A stretch of DNA of 64,000 nucleotides. Source: Streptomyces pseudovenezuelae. Its GTDB lineage: Bacteria > Actinomycetota > Actinomycetes > Streptomycetales > Streptomycetaceae. This document shows positions 57,501-64,000 of this stretch, piece after piece; the first letter of the stretch is position 1, and the number at the start of each line of letters is the position of its first letter. Below the pieces are notes generated by a model, which was not told where the DNA came from, made no database searches, and saw only the letters and a program-made list of their open reading frames with translations. Where the stretch lies: contig NZ_JARXVH010000005.1 of NCBI RefSeq assembly GCF_029892565.1, positions 310,001-374,000 of the forward strand. The letters are read 5' to 3'. The position numbers and the translations under genes are program-made.

Positions 57501-59181
57501 CGGCCGTCGGCTCAAGGAGGTTGCTCGCGGGGCCCAGGGACGAGCGCAGCGAGGTCACGAGCTCCTCGCGGATCGCGTCCAGCGGCGGGTTGGTGACCTG
57601 CGCGAACAGCTGGGTGAAGTAGTCGAACAGCAGCCGGGGGCGCTCGCTCAGCGCGGCGATCGGCGAGTCCGTACCCATCGAACCGATCGGCTCGGCACCG
57701 GCCTTGGCCATCGGCGCGATGATGACGCGCAGCTCCTCCTCGGTGTAACCGAAGGTCTGCTGGCGGCGGGTGACCGAGGCGTGGGTGTGGACGATGTGCT
57801 CGCGCTCGGGCAGGTCGCCCAGCTCGATCTCGCCGGCCTCGATCCAGTCGGCGTACGGCTTCTCGGCGGCGAGTTCCGCCTTGATCTCGTCGTCCTCGAT
57901 GATGCGGTGCTCGACGGTGTCGACGAGGAACATGCGGCCGGGCTGGAGGCGGCCCTTGCGGACGACCTTGGCCGGGTCGATGTCGAGGACGCCGACCTCG
58001 GAGCCGAGGACGACCAGGCCCTCGTCGGTGACCCAGTAGCGGCCGGGGCGCAGACCGTTGCGGTCGAGGACCGCGCCGACCTGCTTGCCGTCGGTGAAGG
58101 TGACGCAGGCCGGACCGTCCCAGGGCTCCATCATCGTGGAGTGGAAGGTGTAGAAGGCGCGTCGGGCCGGGTCCATGGAGTCGTGGTTCTCCCACGCCTC
58201 CGGGATCATCATCAGCACGGAGTGCGGCAGCGAACGGCCGCCCAGGTGCAGGAGTTCGAGCACCTCGTCGAAGGACGCCGAGTCGGAGGCGTCCGGCGTA
58301 CAGATCGGGAAGACGCGCTCCAGGCCGTTGTCACCGAAGAGGTCCGAGGCGATCTGGGACTCGCGGGCCGCCATCCAGTTGCGGTTGCCCTTGACGGTGT
58401 TGATCTCACCGTTGTGCGCGACGAAGCGGTACGGGTGCGCCAGCGGCCACGACGGGAAGGTGTTCGTGGAGAAGCGGGAGTGCACGAGCGCGATCGCGGA
58501 GGCGAAGCGGCGGTCGGACAGGTCCGGGAAGAAGGGCTCCAGCTGGCCGGTGGTCAGCATGCCCTTGTAGACGATCGTCCGCGCGGACAGCGACGGGAAG
58601 TAGATGCCGACCTCGTGCTCGGCGCGCTTGCGCAGCACGAAGGCCCTGCGGTCCAGGACGATGTCCTTCGACTCGCCGTCGGTGACGAAGATCTGCCGGA
58701 AGGCGGGCATCGTCGAACGGGCGGTGGCACCGAGGAGTTCGGGAGCGACCGGCACGTCACGCCAGCCGAGGACGGTGAGGCCCTCCTCGGCCGCGATCGT
58801 CTCGATCTGTGAGACGGCGTCCTGAAGGGTGTCCTCCGGCAGGAAGGCGATGCCGACCGCGTACCCGCCCGCCTCGGGCAGCTCGAATTCGGCCACCTCG
58901 CGGAAGAACGCGTCGGGAACCTGGGACAGGATGCCGGCGCCGTCGCCGGAGTCGGGCTCGGAGCCGGTGGCGCCGCGGTGCTCAAGGTTCCGCAGGACCG
59001 TCAGGGCCTGCTCGACCAGGGTGTGGGACGCCTCGCCGGTGAGGGTGGCCACGAAGCCGACGCCACACGCGTCGTGCTCGTTGCGGGGGTCGTACATACC
59101 CTGCGCAGCAGGGCGAGCATCCATGAAGGCCCAGTTCTGGCCATTCTCGGAATGCTGGGACGGCTGGCGCGGCGTACGCAT
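54589..59181 (-). CDS. gltB: Glutamate synthase, large subunit
   Basis: 1530 residues, full length. A short propeptide precedes the N-terminal nucleophile Cys in [14 protein letters not shown] (class II glutaminase). The central domain and the FMN synthase domain ([61 protein letters not shown]) follow, then the 3Fe-4S cysteines ([19 protein letters not shown]) and the C-terminal GXGXG beta-helix domain. It makes two glutamates from glutamine and 2-oxoglutarate. The ATG at 59179-59181 has GGGAGA 4-5 nt upstream; an in-frame ATG at 59217 is less likely. A GlnR-like box lies about 310 bp upstream. Confidence 0.95.
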   Translation of the reverse strand: MRTPRQPSQHSENGQNWAFMDARPAAQGMYDPRNEHDACGVGFVATLTGEASHTLVEQALTVLRNLEHRGATGSEPDSGDGAGILSQVPDAFFREVAEFELPEAGGYAVGIAFLPEDTLQDAVSQIETIAAEEGLTVLGWRDVPVAPELLGATARSTMPAFRQIFVTDGESKDIVLDRRAFVLRKRAEHEVGIYFPSLSARTIVYKGMLTTGQLEPFFPDLSDRRFASAIALVHSRFSTNTFPSWPLAHPYRFVAHNGEINTVKGNRNWMAARESQIASDLFGDNGLERVFPICTPDASDSASFDEVLELLHLGGRSLPHSVLMMIPEAWENHDSMDPARRAFYTFHSTMMEPWDGPACVTFTDGKQVGAVLDRNGLRPGRYWVTDEGLVVLGSEVGVLDIDPAKVVRKGRLQPGRMFLVDTVEHRIIEDDEIKAELAAEKPYADWIEAGEIELGDLPEREHIVHTHASVTRRQQTFGYTEEELRVIIAPMAKAGAEPIGSMGTDSPIAALSERPRLLFDYFTQLFAQVTNPPLDAIREELVTSLRSSLGPASNLLEPTAASCRSVTLPFPVIDNDELAKLIHVNADGDMPGFKAATLSGLYRVSGGGDALAARIEEICTEADAAIDNGARLIVLSDRHSDAEHAPIPSLLLTAAVHHHLIRTKQRTQVGLLVEAGDVREVHHVALLIGFGAAAVNPYLAMESVEDLVRAGTFLPGIEPEQAIRNLIYALGKGVLKVMSKMGISTVASYRGAQVFEAVGLDRTFVDTYFSGTATKIGGVGIDVIAKEVAARHAKAYPASGIAPAHRALDIGGEYQWRREGEPHLFDPETVFRLQHSTRANRYDIFKKYTDRVNEQSERLMTLRGLFGFKSGREPISIDEVEPVSEIVKRFSTGAMSYGSISREAHETLAIAMNQLGGKSNTGEGGEDADRLYDPARRSAIKQVASGRFGVTSEYLVNADDIQIKMAQGAKPGEGGQLPGHKVYPWVAKTRHSTPGVGLISPPPHHDIYSIEDLAQLIHDLKNANPQARIHVKLVSEVGVGTVAAGVSKAHADVVLISGHDGGTGASPLTSLKHAGGPWELGLAETQQTLLLNGLRDRIVVQTDGQLKTGRDVVIAALLGAEEFGFATAPLVVSGCVMMRVCHLDTCPVGIATQNPVLRDRFAGKAEYIVNFFKFIAEEVREILAELGFRTIEEAVGQAGTLDVERAVNHWKAQGLDLAPLFYVPEMPEGAALHQVISQDHGLEKALDNELIKLAADALAASSATDAQPVRAQVAIRNINRTVGTMLGHEVTKKFGGAGLPEDTIDITFTGSAGQSFGAFLPRGVTLRLEGDANDYVGKGLSGGRVVVRPDRGADHLAEFSTIAGNTIAYGATGGELFLRGRTGERFCVRNSGATVVSEGVGDHGCEYMTGGHAVVLGETGRNFAAGMSGGIAYVIDLRRDNVNVGNLSAIQELDDADKQWLHDVVRRHQEETASTVAEKLLAEWDTAVERFTKIIPSTYKAVLAAKDAAEQAGLSESEITEKMMEAAING

Positions 59182-59487
59182 CGGCTCTCCCGTCGTCGTC
59201 TCAAGTGGCATATGCATATTGCCGAGGGACGACGTTGGCCCTCTGCGGAGTGCAAAATTTCGTGCAGGTTACATGATGGGGCGGTTCTCGGGAACCGGAT
59301 ACTGCGTTCCAACATGCGGACGCCACGGGGTCACGGTGGGGGTACCGGGCCCGGCGACGGAAGCTATAGGGGACCTGAGCGGACAGATCGGTGCCCGTCG
59401 GTCCGAGCGCGAGAAGGGCGGCGTCGCCCACCTCGCGGATGCGCGACAGGCCTCATTGCCCGCAGCGCTTACGGCTCATGCCCGGTG

Positions 59488-59514
59488 GTTAACCATTCGA
59501 AACCAGCGAGTAAC
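59488..59514. promoter_or_regulatory. GlnR-box-like element upstream of gltBD
   Basis: GTTAA-n6-GAAAC-n6-GTAAC matches the streptomycete GlnR consensus GTnAC-n6-GAAAC-n6-GTnAC in spacing throughout and in 14 of 15 motif bases; the first unit ends in A rather than C. A fourth unit is degenerate (TTATG). GlnR is the global nitrogen regulator, and gltBD encodes the core ammonium-assimilation enzyme GOGAT. Confidence 0.6.
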
Positions 59515-59515
59515 G

Positions 59516-59545
59516 GCTACTTATGCAGATCGCCGCATAAGTAGC
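59516..59545 (-). terminator. 11-bp stem-loop after the VIT-family gene
   Basis: GCTACTTATGC (59516-59526) pairs perfectly with GCATAAGTAGC (59535-59545) around an 8-nt loop. It begins 7 bp after the VIT gene stop on the minus strand, so it is probably its terminator, though its contact with the GlnR box could also give it a regulatory role. Confidence 0.6.
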
Positions 59546-59552
59546 GGTCCCC

Positions 59553-60284
59553 CTATCCTACGGCCGTCCCGAACAGCCCGCCCAGGGCGTACGTCACACC
59601 GGCCGCCGCACCCCCGAGCGCGAGCTGCCGCAGTCCACTGAACCACCAGCTGCGCGCCGTCACCCTCGCCACCACGGCCCCGCACGCGAACAGCCCGACC
59701 AGCGCGAGCAGCACCGCCGGCCACAGCGAGGTCGCACCGAGCAGATACGGAAGTACGGGCAGCAGGGCCCCCAGCGCGAAGGCCCCGAACGACGACACGG
59801 CCGCGACCGTCGGCGACGGCAGATCACCCGGGTCGACACCGAGCTCCTCGCGCGCGTGGATCTCAAGGGCGAGCTCGGGATCGCGAGACAGCTGCCCGGC
59901 AACCTCACGGGCAAGATGGGCATCGACGCCCCGCGCCTCATAGAGCGCGGCCAGCTCGGCCTCCTCGTCCTTCGGATGCTTCCGCAGCTCCCTGCGCTCC
60001 ACATCCAACTCGGCCTCGACGAGCTCGCGCTGCGAGGCCACGGAGGTGTACTCACCGGCGGCCATGGAGAAGGCGCCGGCGGCGAGCCCCGCAAGACCGG
60101 TGAGCACGATCGCCTGATGACCGACGGCACCACCGGCGACACCGGTCATCAGGGCCAGGTTGGACACAAGTCCGTCCATCGCCCCGAACACGGCAGGCCG
60201 CAACCACCCTCCCGTCACATCCCGATGCGTGTGGTTGTCACGGTGCGCCTCATGAAGGGCGGCCTCGGTCTCGATGATGGCCAT
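59553..60284 (-). CDS. VIT1/CCC1-family metal (Fe/Mn) transporter
   Basis: 243 residues. It begins with a His-rich stretch (HEAHRDNHTHRD), then GWLRPAVFGAMDGLVSNLALMTGVAGG and the Met/Glu motif GAFSMAAGEYTSVASQREL of VIT proteins. A cytoplasmic Glu-rich metal-binding helical region (about 85-150) comes next, followed by three C-terminal membrane segments. The family moves Fe(II) or Mn(II) across membranes. No Shine-Dalgarno sequence is obvious within 10 nt except GGGAGATCC. A palindrome resembling an iron box lies 20 bp upstream. Confidence 0.88.
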   Translation of the reverse strand: MAIIETEAALHEAHRDNHTHRDVTGGWLRPAVFGAMDGLVSNLALMTGVAGGAVGHQAIVLTGLAGLAAGAFSMAAGEYTSVASQRELVEAELDVERRELRKHPKDEEAELAALYEARGVDAHLAREVAGQLSRDPELALEIHAREELGVDPGDLPSPTVAAVSSFGAFALGALLPVLPYLLGATSLWPAVLLALVGLFACGAVVARVTARSWWFSGLRQLALGGAAAGVTYALGGLFGTAVG

Positions 60285-60303
60285 GCGTGGATCTCCCGAA
60301 CAG

Positions 60304-60324
60304 CTAAGCCAAAGCTAACCTTAG
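60304..60324. promoter_or_regulatory. Iron-box-like palindrome upstream of the VIT-family gene
   Basis: CTAAG (60304-60308) and CTTAG (60320-60324) flank a CCAAAGCTAAC core. On the minus strand it reads CTAAGGTTAGC, close to the left half of the DmdR1/IdeR consensus TTAGGTTAGGCTAACCTAA, while the right half is poor. It lies 20-40 bp upstream of the VIT ATG, where a metal-responsive repressor would act. Confidence 0.4.
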
Positions 60325-60555
60325 ACAGTTTCTACTTCTGGATAGCACCAAGATACACGCCCCCATTCCCTTCCACCACGAAGGAAAGGCTCCGCTAACC
60401 TGCGGCTTTGCCGTCCACCGCTCACCCGTGCGATGCCCCGCCCAGATGTCGACCGGGTGACATGAAGCCCCTGGACGCTCAGGTCAACCGCCGATGGTGG
60501 GACACATCCGCAAAGGTGCCGCGCCCTGTGCGGCCCCCTCCCGGAGAGGCCGTCC

Positions 60556-61608
60556 ATGACGTCGATCGCCTGCATCCCCCCGGCCCCGGCCCCCGGGAAC
60601 GCCCCCGAACTCCGCGAGCGAGCCCGCGGCGCCCTGCTCGGCCTGGCCGTGGGAGACGCCCTCGGAGCCCCCGCCGAGAACATGAAGCCCTCCGAGATCC
60701 GCGCCCGCTGGGGCCGCATCACGGGATACGTGGCCGAGGAACCGGCGGGCACGGACGACACGGAGTACGCGATCTTCTCGGGCCTCCTCCTGGCCCGCCA
60801 CGGCTCGGCCCTCACCCCGTCCCACGTGGAGGCGGCCTGGCACGAGTGGATCGCGGACCGGGACGAGGGCCCCTTCCGGGGCGCGGGCTTCAGCGAACGC
60901 GGAACCCTGGAGAACCTCCGCCGCGGCCTGGCCGCCCCCATCTCCGCCCAGCACCGCCACGCGTGGAGCGACGGCCTGGCGATGCGCGCGGCCCCCTTCG
61001 GCGTCTTCGCCGCGGGCCGCCCGGCGGAAGCGGCCCGCCTGGTGGCGATCGACGGTTCGGTCAGCCACGACGGCGAGGGCATCTACGGCGGCCAGGCGGT
61101 GGCGGCGGGTGTGGCAGCAGCGATGGCGGGCGCCCCCACCATCGCGGTGGTCGCCTCAGCCCTGGCCGTGATCCCGGACGACTCCTGGACAGCCCGCTCC
61201 CTACGCCGAGCGGTGGCCGTGGCCCACCGAGGCGAACGCGCCGTCCGCTCCGCGGTGGTCATCGGCGGCTACCCCTGGACCGACCTGGCCCCCGAGGCGG
61301 TGGCCCTGGCCTTCGGCGCGTACGCGGCAGCGGACGGCGACTTCGTGGAGTCCGTCCTCACAGCGGTCAACATGGGCCGCGACGCGGACACGACAGCGGC
61401 GGTTGCGGGGGCGTTGGCGGGTGCGACGCGGGGGGTGTCGTCGATCCCGGAGGAGTGGGCGACGGGGATCGGTCCGGCGAGGGGAAGCTGTCTGCCGGCG
61501 ATGGCCGGGCAGCATGTGCTGGAGGTTGCGGACCTGCTGACGCGGGACATGTCCAGGGGATACGACGACGCTCAGCCGACGGTCGAAGAGTCAGGGGCGA
61601 CCCGATGA
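60556..61608 (+). CDS. ADP-ribosylglycohydrolase (DraG/ARH) family protein 1
   Basis: 350 residues. N-terminal RARGALLGLAVGDALGAPAE is the family opening. Metal-binding motifs are TDDTEYAIFSGLL (near residue 72) and the C-terminal NMGRDADTTAAVAGALAGA; HDGEGIYGGQAVAAG lies between. Such proteins remove ADP-ribose from proteins, DNA or small molecules using two Mg ions; the target is unknown. The ATG follows a GGAGAGG at 6 nt. First of three paralogous genes coupled by ATGA overlaps. About 270 bp separate it from the divergent VIT gene. Confidence 0.87.
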   Translation: MTSIACIPPAPAPGNAPELRERARGALLGLAVGDALGAPAENMKPSEIRARWGRITGYVAEEPAGTDDTEYAIFSGLLLARHGSALTPSHVEAAWHEWIADRDEGPFRGAGFSERGTLENLRRGLAAPISAQHRHAWSDGLAMRAAPFGVFAAGRPAEAARLVAIDGSVSHDGEGIYGGQAVAAGVAAAMAGAPTIAVVASALAVIPDDSWTARSLRRAVAVAHRGERAVRSAVVIGGYPWTDLAPEAVALAFGAYAAADGDFVESVLTAVNMGRDADTTAAVAGALAGATRGVSSIPEEWATGIGPARGSCLPAMAGQHVLEVADLLTRDMSRGYDDAQPTVEESGATR

Positions 61609-63014
61609 GGCCGCCGGGCCCATGGGCCGAGGGCACGGGCACGGGCACGGGCACACCCACGATCACTCCGCCCACCGACGAGCGGACGTCCTCTGTCTCT
61701 GCGCCCACCGCCGAGCCGACGCCTTCTGCCTCTCCGCCCACCAACGAACCAACGTCCGCGGCGAAGCCGATCGAGCCGGAGGCCGCCGACGGCGGGGGCG
61801 CCCCACAGGGGCCACCGGCACCCGACAACGAAAGTTGTACGGGTGGTGCGGGTGGGAACATCCGGGCCGAAGGCGAAGCCGAGGCCGCACACCGCACCCA
61901 ACCTCACCGCATCACCGGCCTCCTGCTGGGCCTGGCCGCAGGCGACGCCGCCGGCTGGCCCTCAGCAAGACACCGAGCAACCCGCATGCCCCAATGGACC
62001 CGCCGCCTGACCCGCGAACTGGACACCTTCGCCGAACAGAACGCGACCACGACCCTCCCCGTCCCCATCGCCCTGAACCAACCCCCCGAGCCCCTGAAAC
62101 TCGGCCCCTCCGACGACGCGGAATGGGCAGCCTTCGCCGCAGAAGCCCTCCTGAGAGCCGGCGACAACACGGCCTTGGGCGACCTCAGCAAGGAACGCCG
62201 CACAAGAGCAGCCATCGACCTCACCTGGAACGCCCTCGCCGCCGAAGTAGCCGCCGCAGCAAACCGCGCCCCGGAAGTCGAATCCGCCGTCCTCCCCCTG
62301 CGCGCCCGCATCTCCGTCAGGGCAGGCCTGGGCAACCTGGCCGCCGGCCTACGCCCACCCGCCACCGGCCACGACAACCCGCACTACTTCGACGACGCGG
62401 CCTGCGTAAGAGCCTGCGTCCTGGCGGTAGCCCACCCCGGCGACCCCGAACGCGCCGCCGCACTGGCCGAGTTCGATGCCCGCTACACCCAGGACGGCGA
62501 CGGCGTACACGGAGCAAGGGCGATGGCAGCAGCCGTATCCCTGGCCCTGACCGGGGCCGACGTAAAAACCTGCGTATCAGCGGCCCTGGCCGAACTCCCC
62601 GAATCCACAGAGATCGGCCGCAACGCCCGCCACGCACTGAACCTGGCACAGAACAGCGAGAGCGCCTTCGCTCTGATCCCCCTCCTGGAACACCAAATCG
62701 TCGACCACGTCTACAGCTACGGCATCGCCGCAGCCGAAACCGTCCCGGTCGCCCTGGCCCTGGCAACCGCCGCACAGGGCCGTATCGCCGAAGCGGTCCC
62801 CGCCGCGGCCTGCCTCTCCCGCGTGGCCGACTCCGCCCCAGCCCTGGCCGGCGCCCTCACCGGCGCACTGAGCGGCGGCGACGCCATCCCCGCCCCCTGG
62901 CGGGACGCCTGCCGCACCCTCTCCGGCTGCGCACTCCCCCGCCTCACCGGCACCGACCTGGTGGAACTCGCCGGACTCCTGGAAGCCGCACAACCGGCCC
63001 TGCCGGGTGGATGA
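61605..63014 (+). CDS. ADP-ribosylglycohydrolase family protein 2, degenerate metal site
   Basis: 469 residues. A Thr/Pro/Ser-rich, low-complexity N-terminal region of about 100 residues precedes the family domain (HRITGLLLGLAAGDAAGWPS). SDDAEWAAFAAEALL replaces the TDDT motif with Asp-Asp retained, but the C-terminal RDADT position reads RVADS, losing the first Asp. Catalysis may therefore be weak or absent. The start ATG overlaps the previous gene's TGA. The repeated linker (GTGTGTGT and PTxEPT-like units) is likely flexible. Confidence 0.82.
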   Translation: MRPPGPWAEGTGTGTGTPTITPPTDERTSSVSAPTAEPTPSASPPTNEPTSAAKPIEPEAADGGGAPQGPPAPDNESCTGGAGGNIRAEGEAEAAHRTQPHRITGLLLGLAAGDAAGWPSARHRATRMPQWTRRLTRELDTFAEQNATTTLPVPIALNQPPEPLKLGPSDDAEWAAFAAEALLRAGDNTALGDLSKERRTRAAIDLTWNALAAEVAAAANRAPEVESAVLPLRARISVRAGLGNLAAGLRPPATGHDNPHYFDDAACVRACVLAVAHPGDPERAAALAEFDARYTQDGDGVHGARAMAAAVSLALTGADVKTCVSAALAELPESTEIGRNARHALNLAQNSESAFALIPLLEHQIVDHVYSYGIAAAETVPVALALATAAQGRIAEAVPAAACLSRVADSAPALAGALTGALSGGDAIPAPWRDACRTLSGCALPRLTGTDLVELAGLLEAAQPALPGG

Positions 63015-64000
63015 TTCGCGGCATGAAACCCAAACAACTACAAACCATCCCCAACCAACCAGAAACAACTCTTGAGGACCGAATCACCGGAGCCCTGGTG
63101 GGCGCCGCAGTCGGCGACGCCCTCGGCGGCCCCGTCGAGGGCTACTCCCCCGACCAGATCCTCGAACGCCACGGCGGCCGCGTCCACGGCATCGTCGGCC
63201 CCTGGAACGGCGACGACTGGCGCACGGCCCGCCCCATCGCCCCGTACCACAAGGGCGACGGCCACGTCACCGACGACACCTTGATGACGCACGCGCTGAT
63301 CCGCGTCTACGCAAAGGTCCGCGACCACCTGGACGCGTACGCGATCGCCGACCACCTGGTCCCCGACCTGATGACGAACCCGCGCTGGATCCCGGAGTTG
63401 GAGGCGGAGGCCCTCCCCCTGCACCGCCTCTTCCTCGCGGAGAAATGGCTGGTGGCCCGCCTCCACTACGGCCACGCAGACCCACGCGAGGCCGGCGTCG
63501 GCAACATCGTCAACTGCGGTGCCGCGATGTACATGGCCCCGGTCGGCCTGGTCAACGCGGCGAACCCGGCGGGCGCGTACGCGGAGGCCCTCGACATCGC
63601 GTCAGCCCACCAGTCGTCGTACGGCCGTGAGGCGGCGGCGGTCTTCGCCGCGGCGGTGGCTGCGGCCTGCGTGCCGGGCGCGAACCCGGATTCGGTGGTG
63701 GCCGCCTGTCTCGCCCTGGCGAAGGACGGTACCCGCACCGCCATCGAACGGGTCTGCGAAGTGGCCTCCCGTTACTCGGACTTCGAGTCGGCGCTGGTTC
63801 CACTGCGGGAGGCGGTGGCGCCGTACGACACGGTGGGCCCCGACTACCGCTCCCCCTCCCTGGATGCCCGACGCCCCTCCCGCACCCGAGCGATCGAGGA
63901 ACTCCCCGTCGCCTTGGGCATGTTGGTGCTCTCCGGCGGCGACTCCCGCCACGCGGTGCTGGGTTCGGTGAACTACGGCCGGGACTGCGACTCGATCGCG
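63011..64000 (+). CDS. ADP-ribosylglycohydrolase family protein 3, truncated by window edge
   Basis: 330 codons are visible with no stop before the right edge. The start ATG at 63011 overlaps the previous stop (ATGA); an in-frame ATG at 63023 is an alternative. Family marks are EDRITGALVGAAVGDALGGPVEGY, HVTDDTLMTHALIR (TDDT metal site), VNCGAAMYMAPVGLVNAANP and the start of the C-terminal metal motif NYGRDCDSIA, apparently intact. Its closer likeness to the 'VGDALGGPVEGY...VTDDT' subgroup suggests a different substrate from protein 1. Confidence 0.85.
   Translation, partial: MIRGMKPKQLQTIPNQPETTLEDRITGALVGAAVGDALGGPVEGYSPDQILERHGGRVHGIVGPWNGDDWRTARPIAPYHKGDGHVTDDTLMTHALIRVYAKVRDHLDAYAIADHLVPDLMTNPRWIPELEAEALPLHRLFLAEKWLVARLHYGHADPREAGVGNIVNCGAAMYMAPVGLVNAANPAGAYAEALDIASAHQSSYGREAAAVFAAAVAAACVPGANPDSVVAACLALAKDGTRTAIERVCEVASRYSDFESALVPLREAVAPYDTVGPDYRSPSLDARRPSRTRAIEELPVALGMLVLSGGDSRHAVLGSVNYGRDCDSIA

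Larger units (their letters stand above)
59182..59552 (-). other. gltB leader/promoter region
   Basis: 371 bp without a gene between gltB and the VIT-family gene, both on the minus strand. It holds a TATGCATATG stretch 30-45 bp before the gltB ATG, a GlnR-type box at 59488-59514 and a strong hairpin at 59516-59545. The distance between box and start implies a long untranslated leader or a distal promoter. Confidence 0.5.

Noticed and set aside
54550-58812. Very long open frames opposite real genes, for example plus strand over gltB, 31031-33589 over pepN and 6640-9834 over polA
   Set aside because: They are antisense shadows caused by third-position GC bias: low-complexity Arg/Gly/Val-rich translations without domains, opposite genes with intact motifs.

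Overview
The window is high-GC chromosomal DNA from an actinomycete, almost certainly a Streptomyces. The evidence is GTG and TTG starts, third-position GC bias that opens very long spurious frames opposite real genes, an SPW_0924-type micro-protein, a PdtaR-like ANTAR regulator, and a polA / liv / pyk / gltBD gene order that, from memory, resembles the S. coelicolor SCO2003-SCO2030 neighbourhood (not checked). I see no insertion sequence, prophage, CRISPR array, rRNA or replication origin. One tRNA, Leu(CAA), is present.

Layout. 1-7.7 kb: the end of a methyltransferase gene, an HrpB-type helicase, a DUF3068 / micro-protein pair, a secreted transglycosylase with Ig-like domains, a DUF4184 membrane protein and a small conserved protein. 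7.8-14.3 kb: polA, an FdhF/YdeP-type molybdoenzyme, a hotdog thioesterase and a one-span exported protein. 14.5-20.2 kb: a complete branched-chain amino-acid (Liv-type) ABC transporter operon with a perfect stem-loop between the binding protein gene and the permease genes, closed by a 20-bp terminator. 20.2-25.4 kb: PdtaR-like regulator, tRNA-Leu, pyruvate kinase, a SIMPL protein and a Tat-exported 5'-nucleotidase. 25.5-31 kb: a GH18 chitinase with a DasR-like site upstream, then a PLP decarboxylase / N-hydroxylase / SGNH hydrolase run that looks like part of a hydroxamate pathway. 31-39.4 kb: aminopeptidase N, a REC-only regulator, chorismate mutase, a divergent AraC regulator and GH35 beta-galactosidase sharing a 34-bp palindrome, a trypsin-like protease and a HExxH protein with a zinc ribbon.

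39.4-49.3 kb is the most striking part: eleven genes matching the mycobacterial KstR2 regulon, which degrades the last two steroid rings (HIP pathway). They are two SDRs, an EchA20-like ring hydrolase, IpdA, IpdB, IpdC, a FadA6-like thiolase, KstR2, an IpdF-like SDR and two acyl-CoA dehydrogenase subunits. They form four transcription units leaving two divergent promoters. Both promoters carry a near-identical 19-bp palindrome that fits the published KstR2 motif. The HIP-CoA ligase FadD3 and all ring A/B genes are absent from the window.

49.3-64 kb: an orphan bc1-type cytochrome b, a rhomboid protease with an N-terminal zinc finger, a GH46 chitosanase, gltB-gltD with a GlnR-like box far upstream, a VIT-family metal transporter gene with an iron-box-like palindrome, and a translationally coupled run of three ADP-ribosylglycohydrolase-family genes. 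The middle protein has lost part of the metal-binding motif, and the third gene runs off the right edge.
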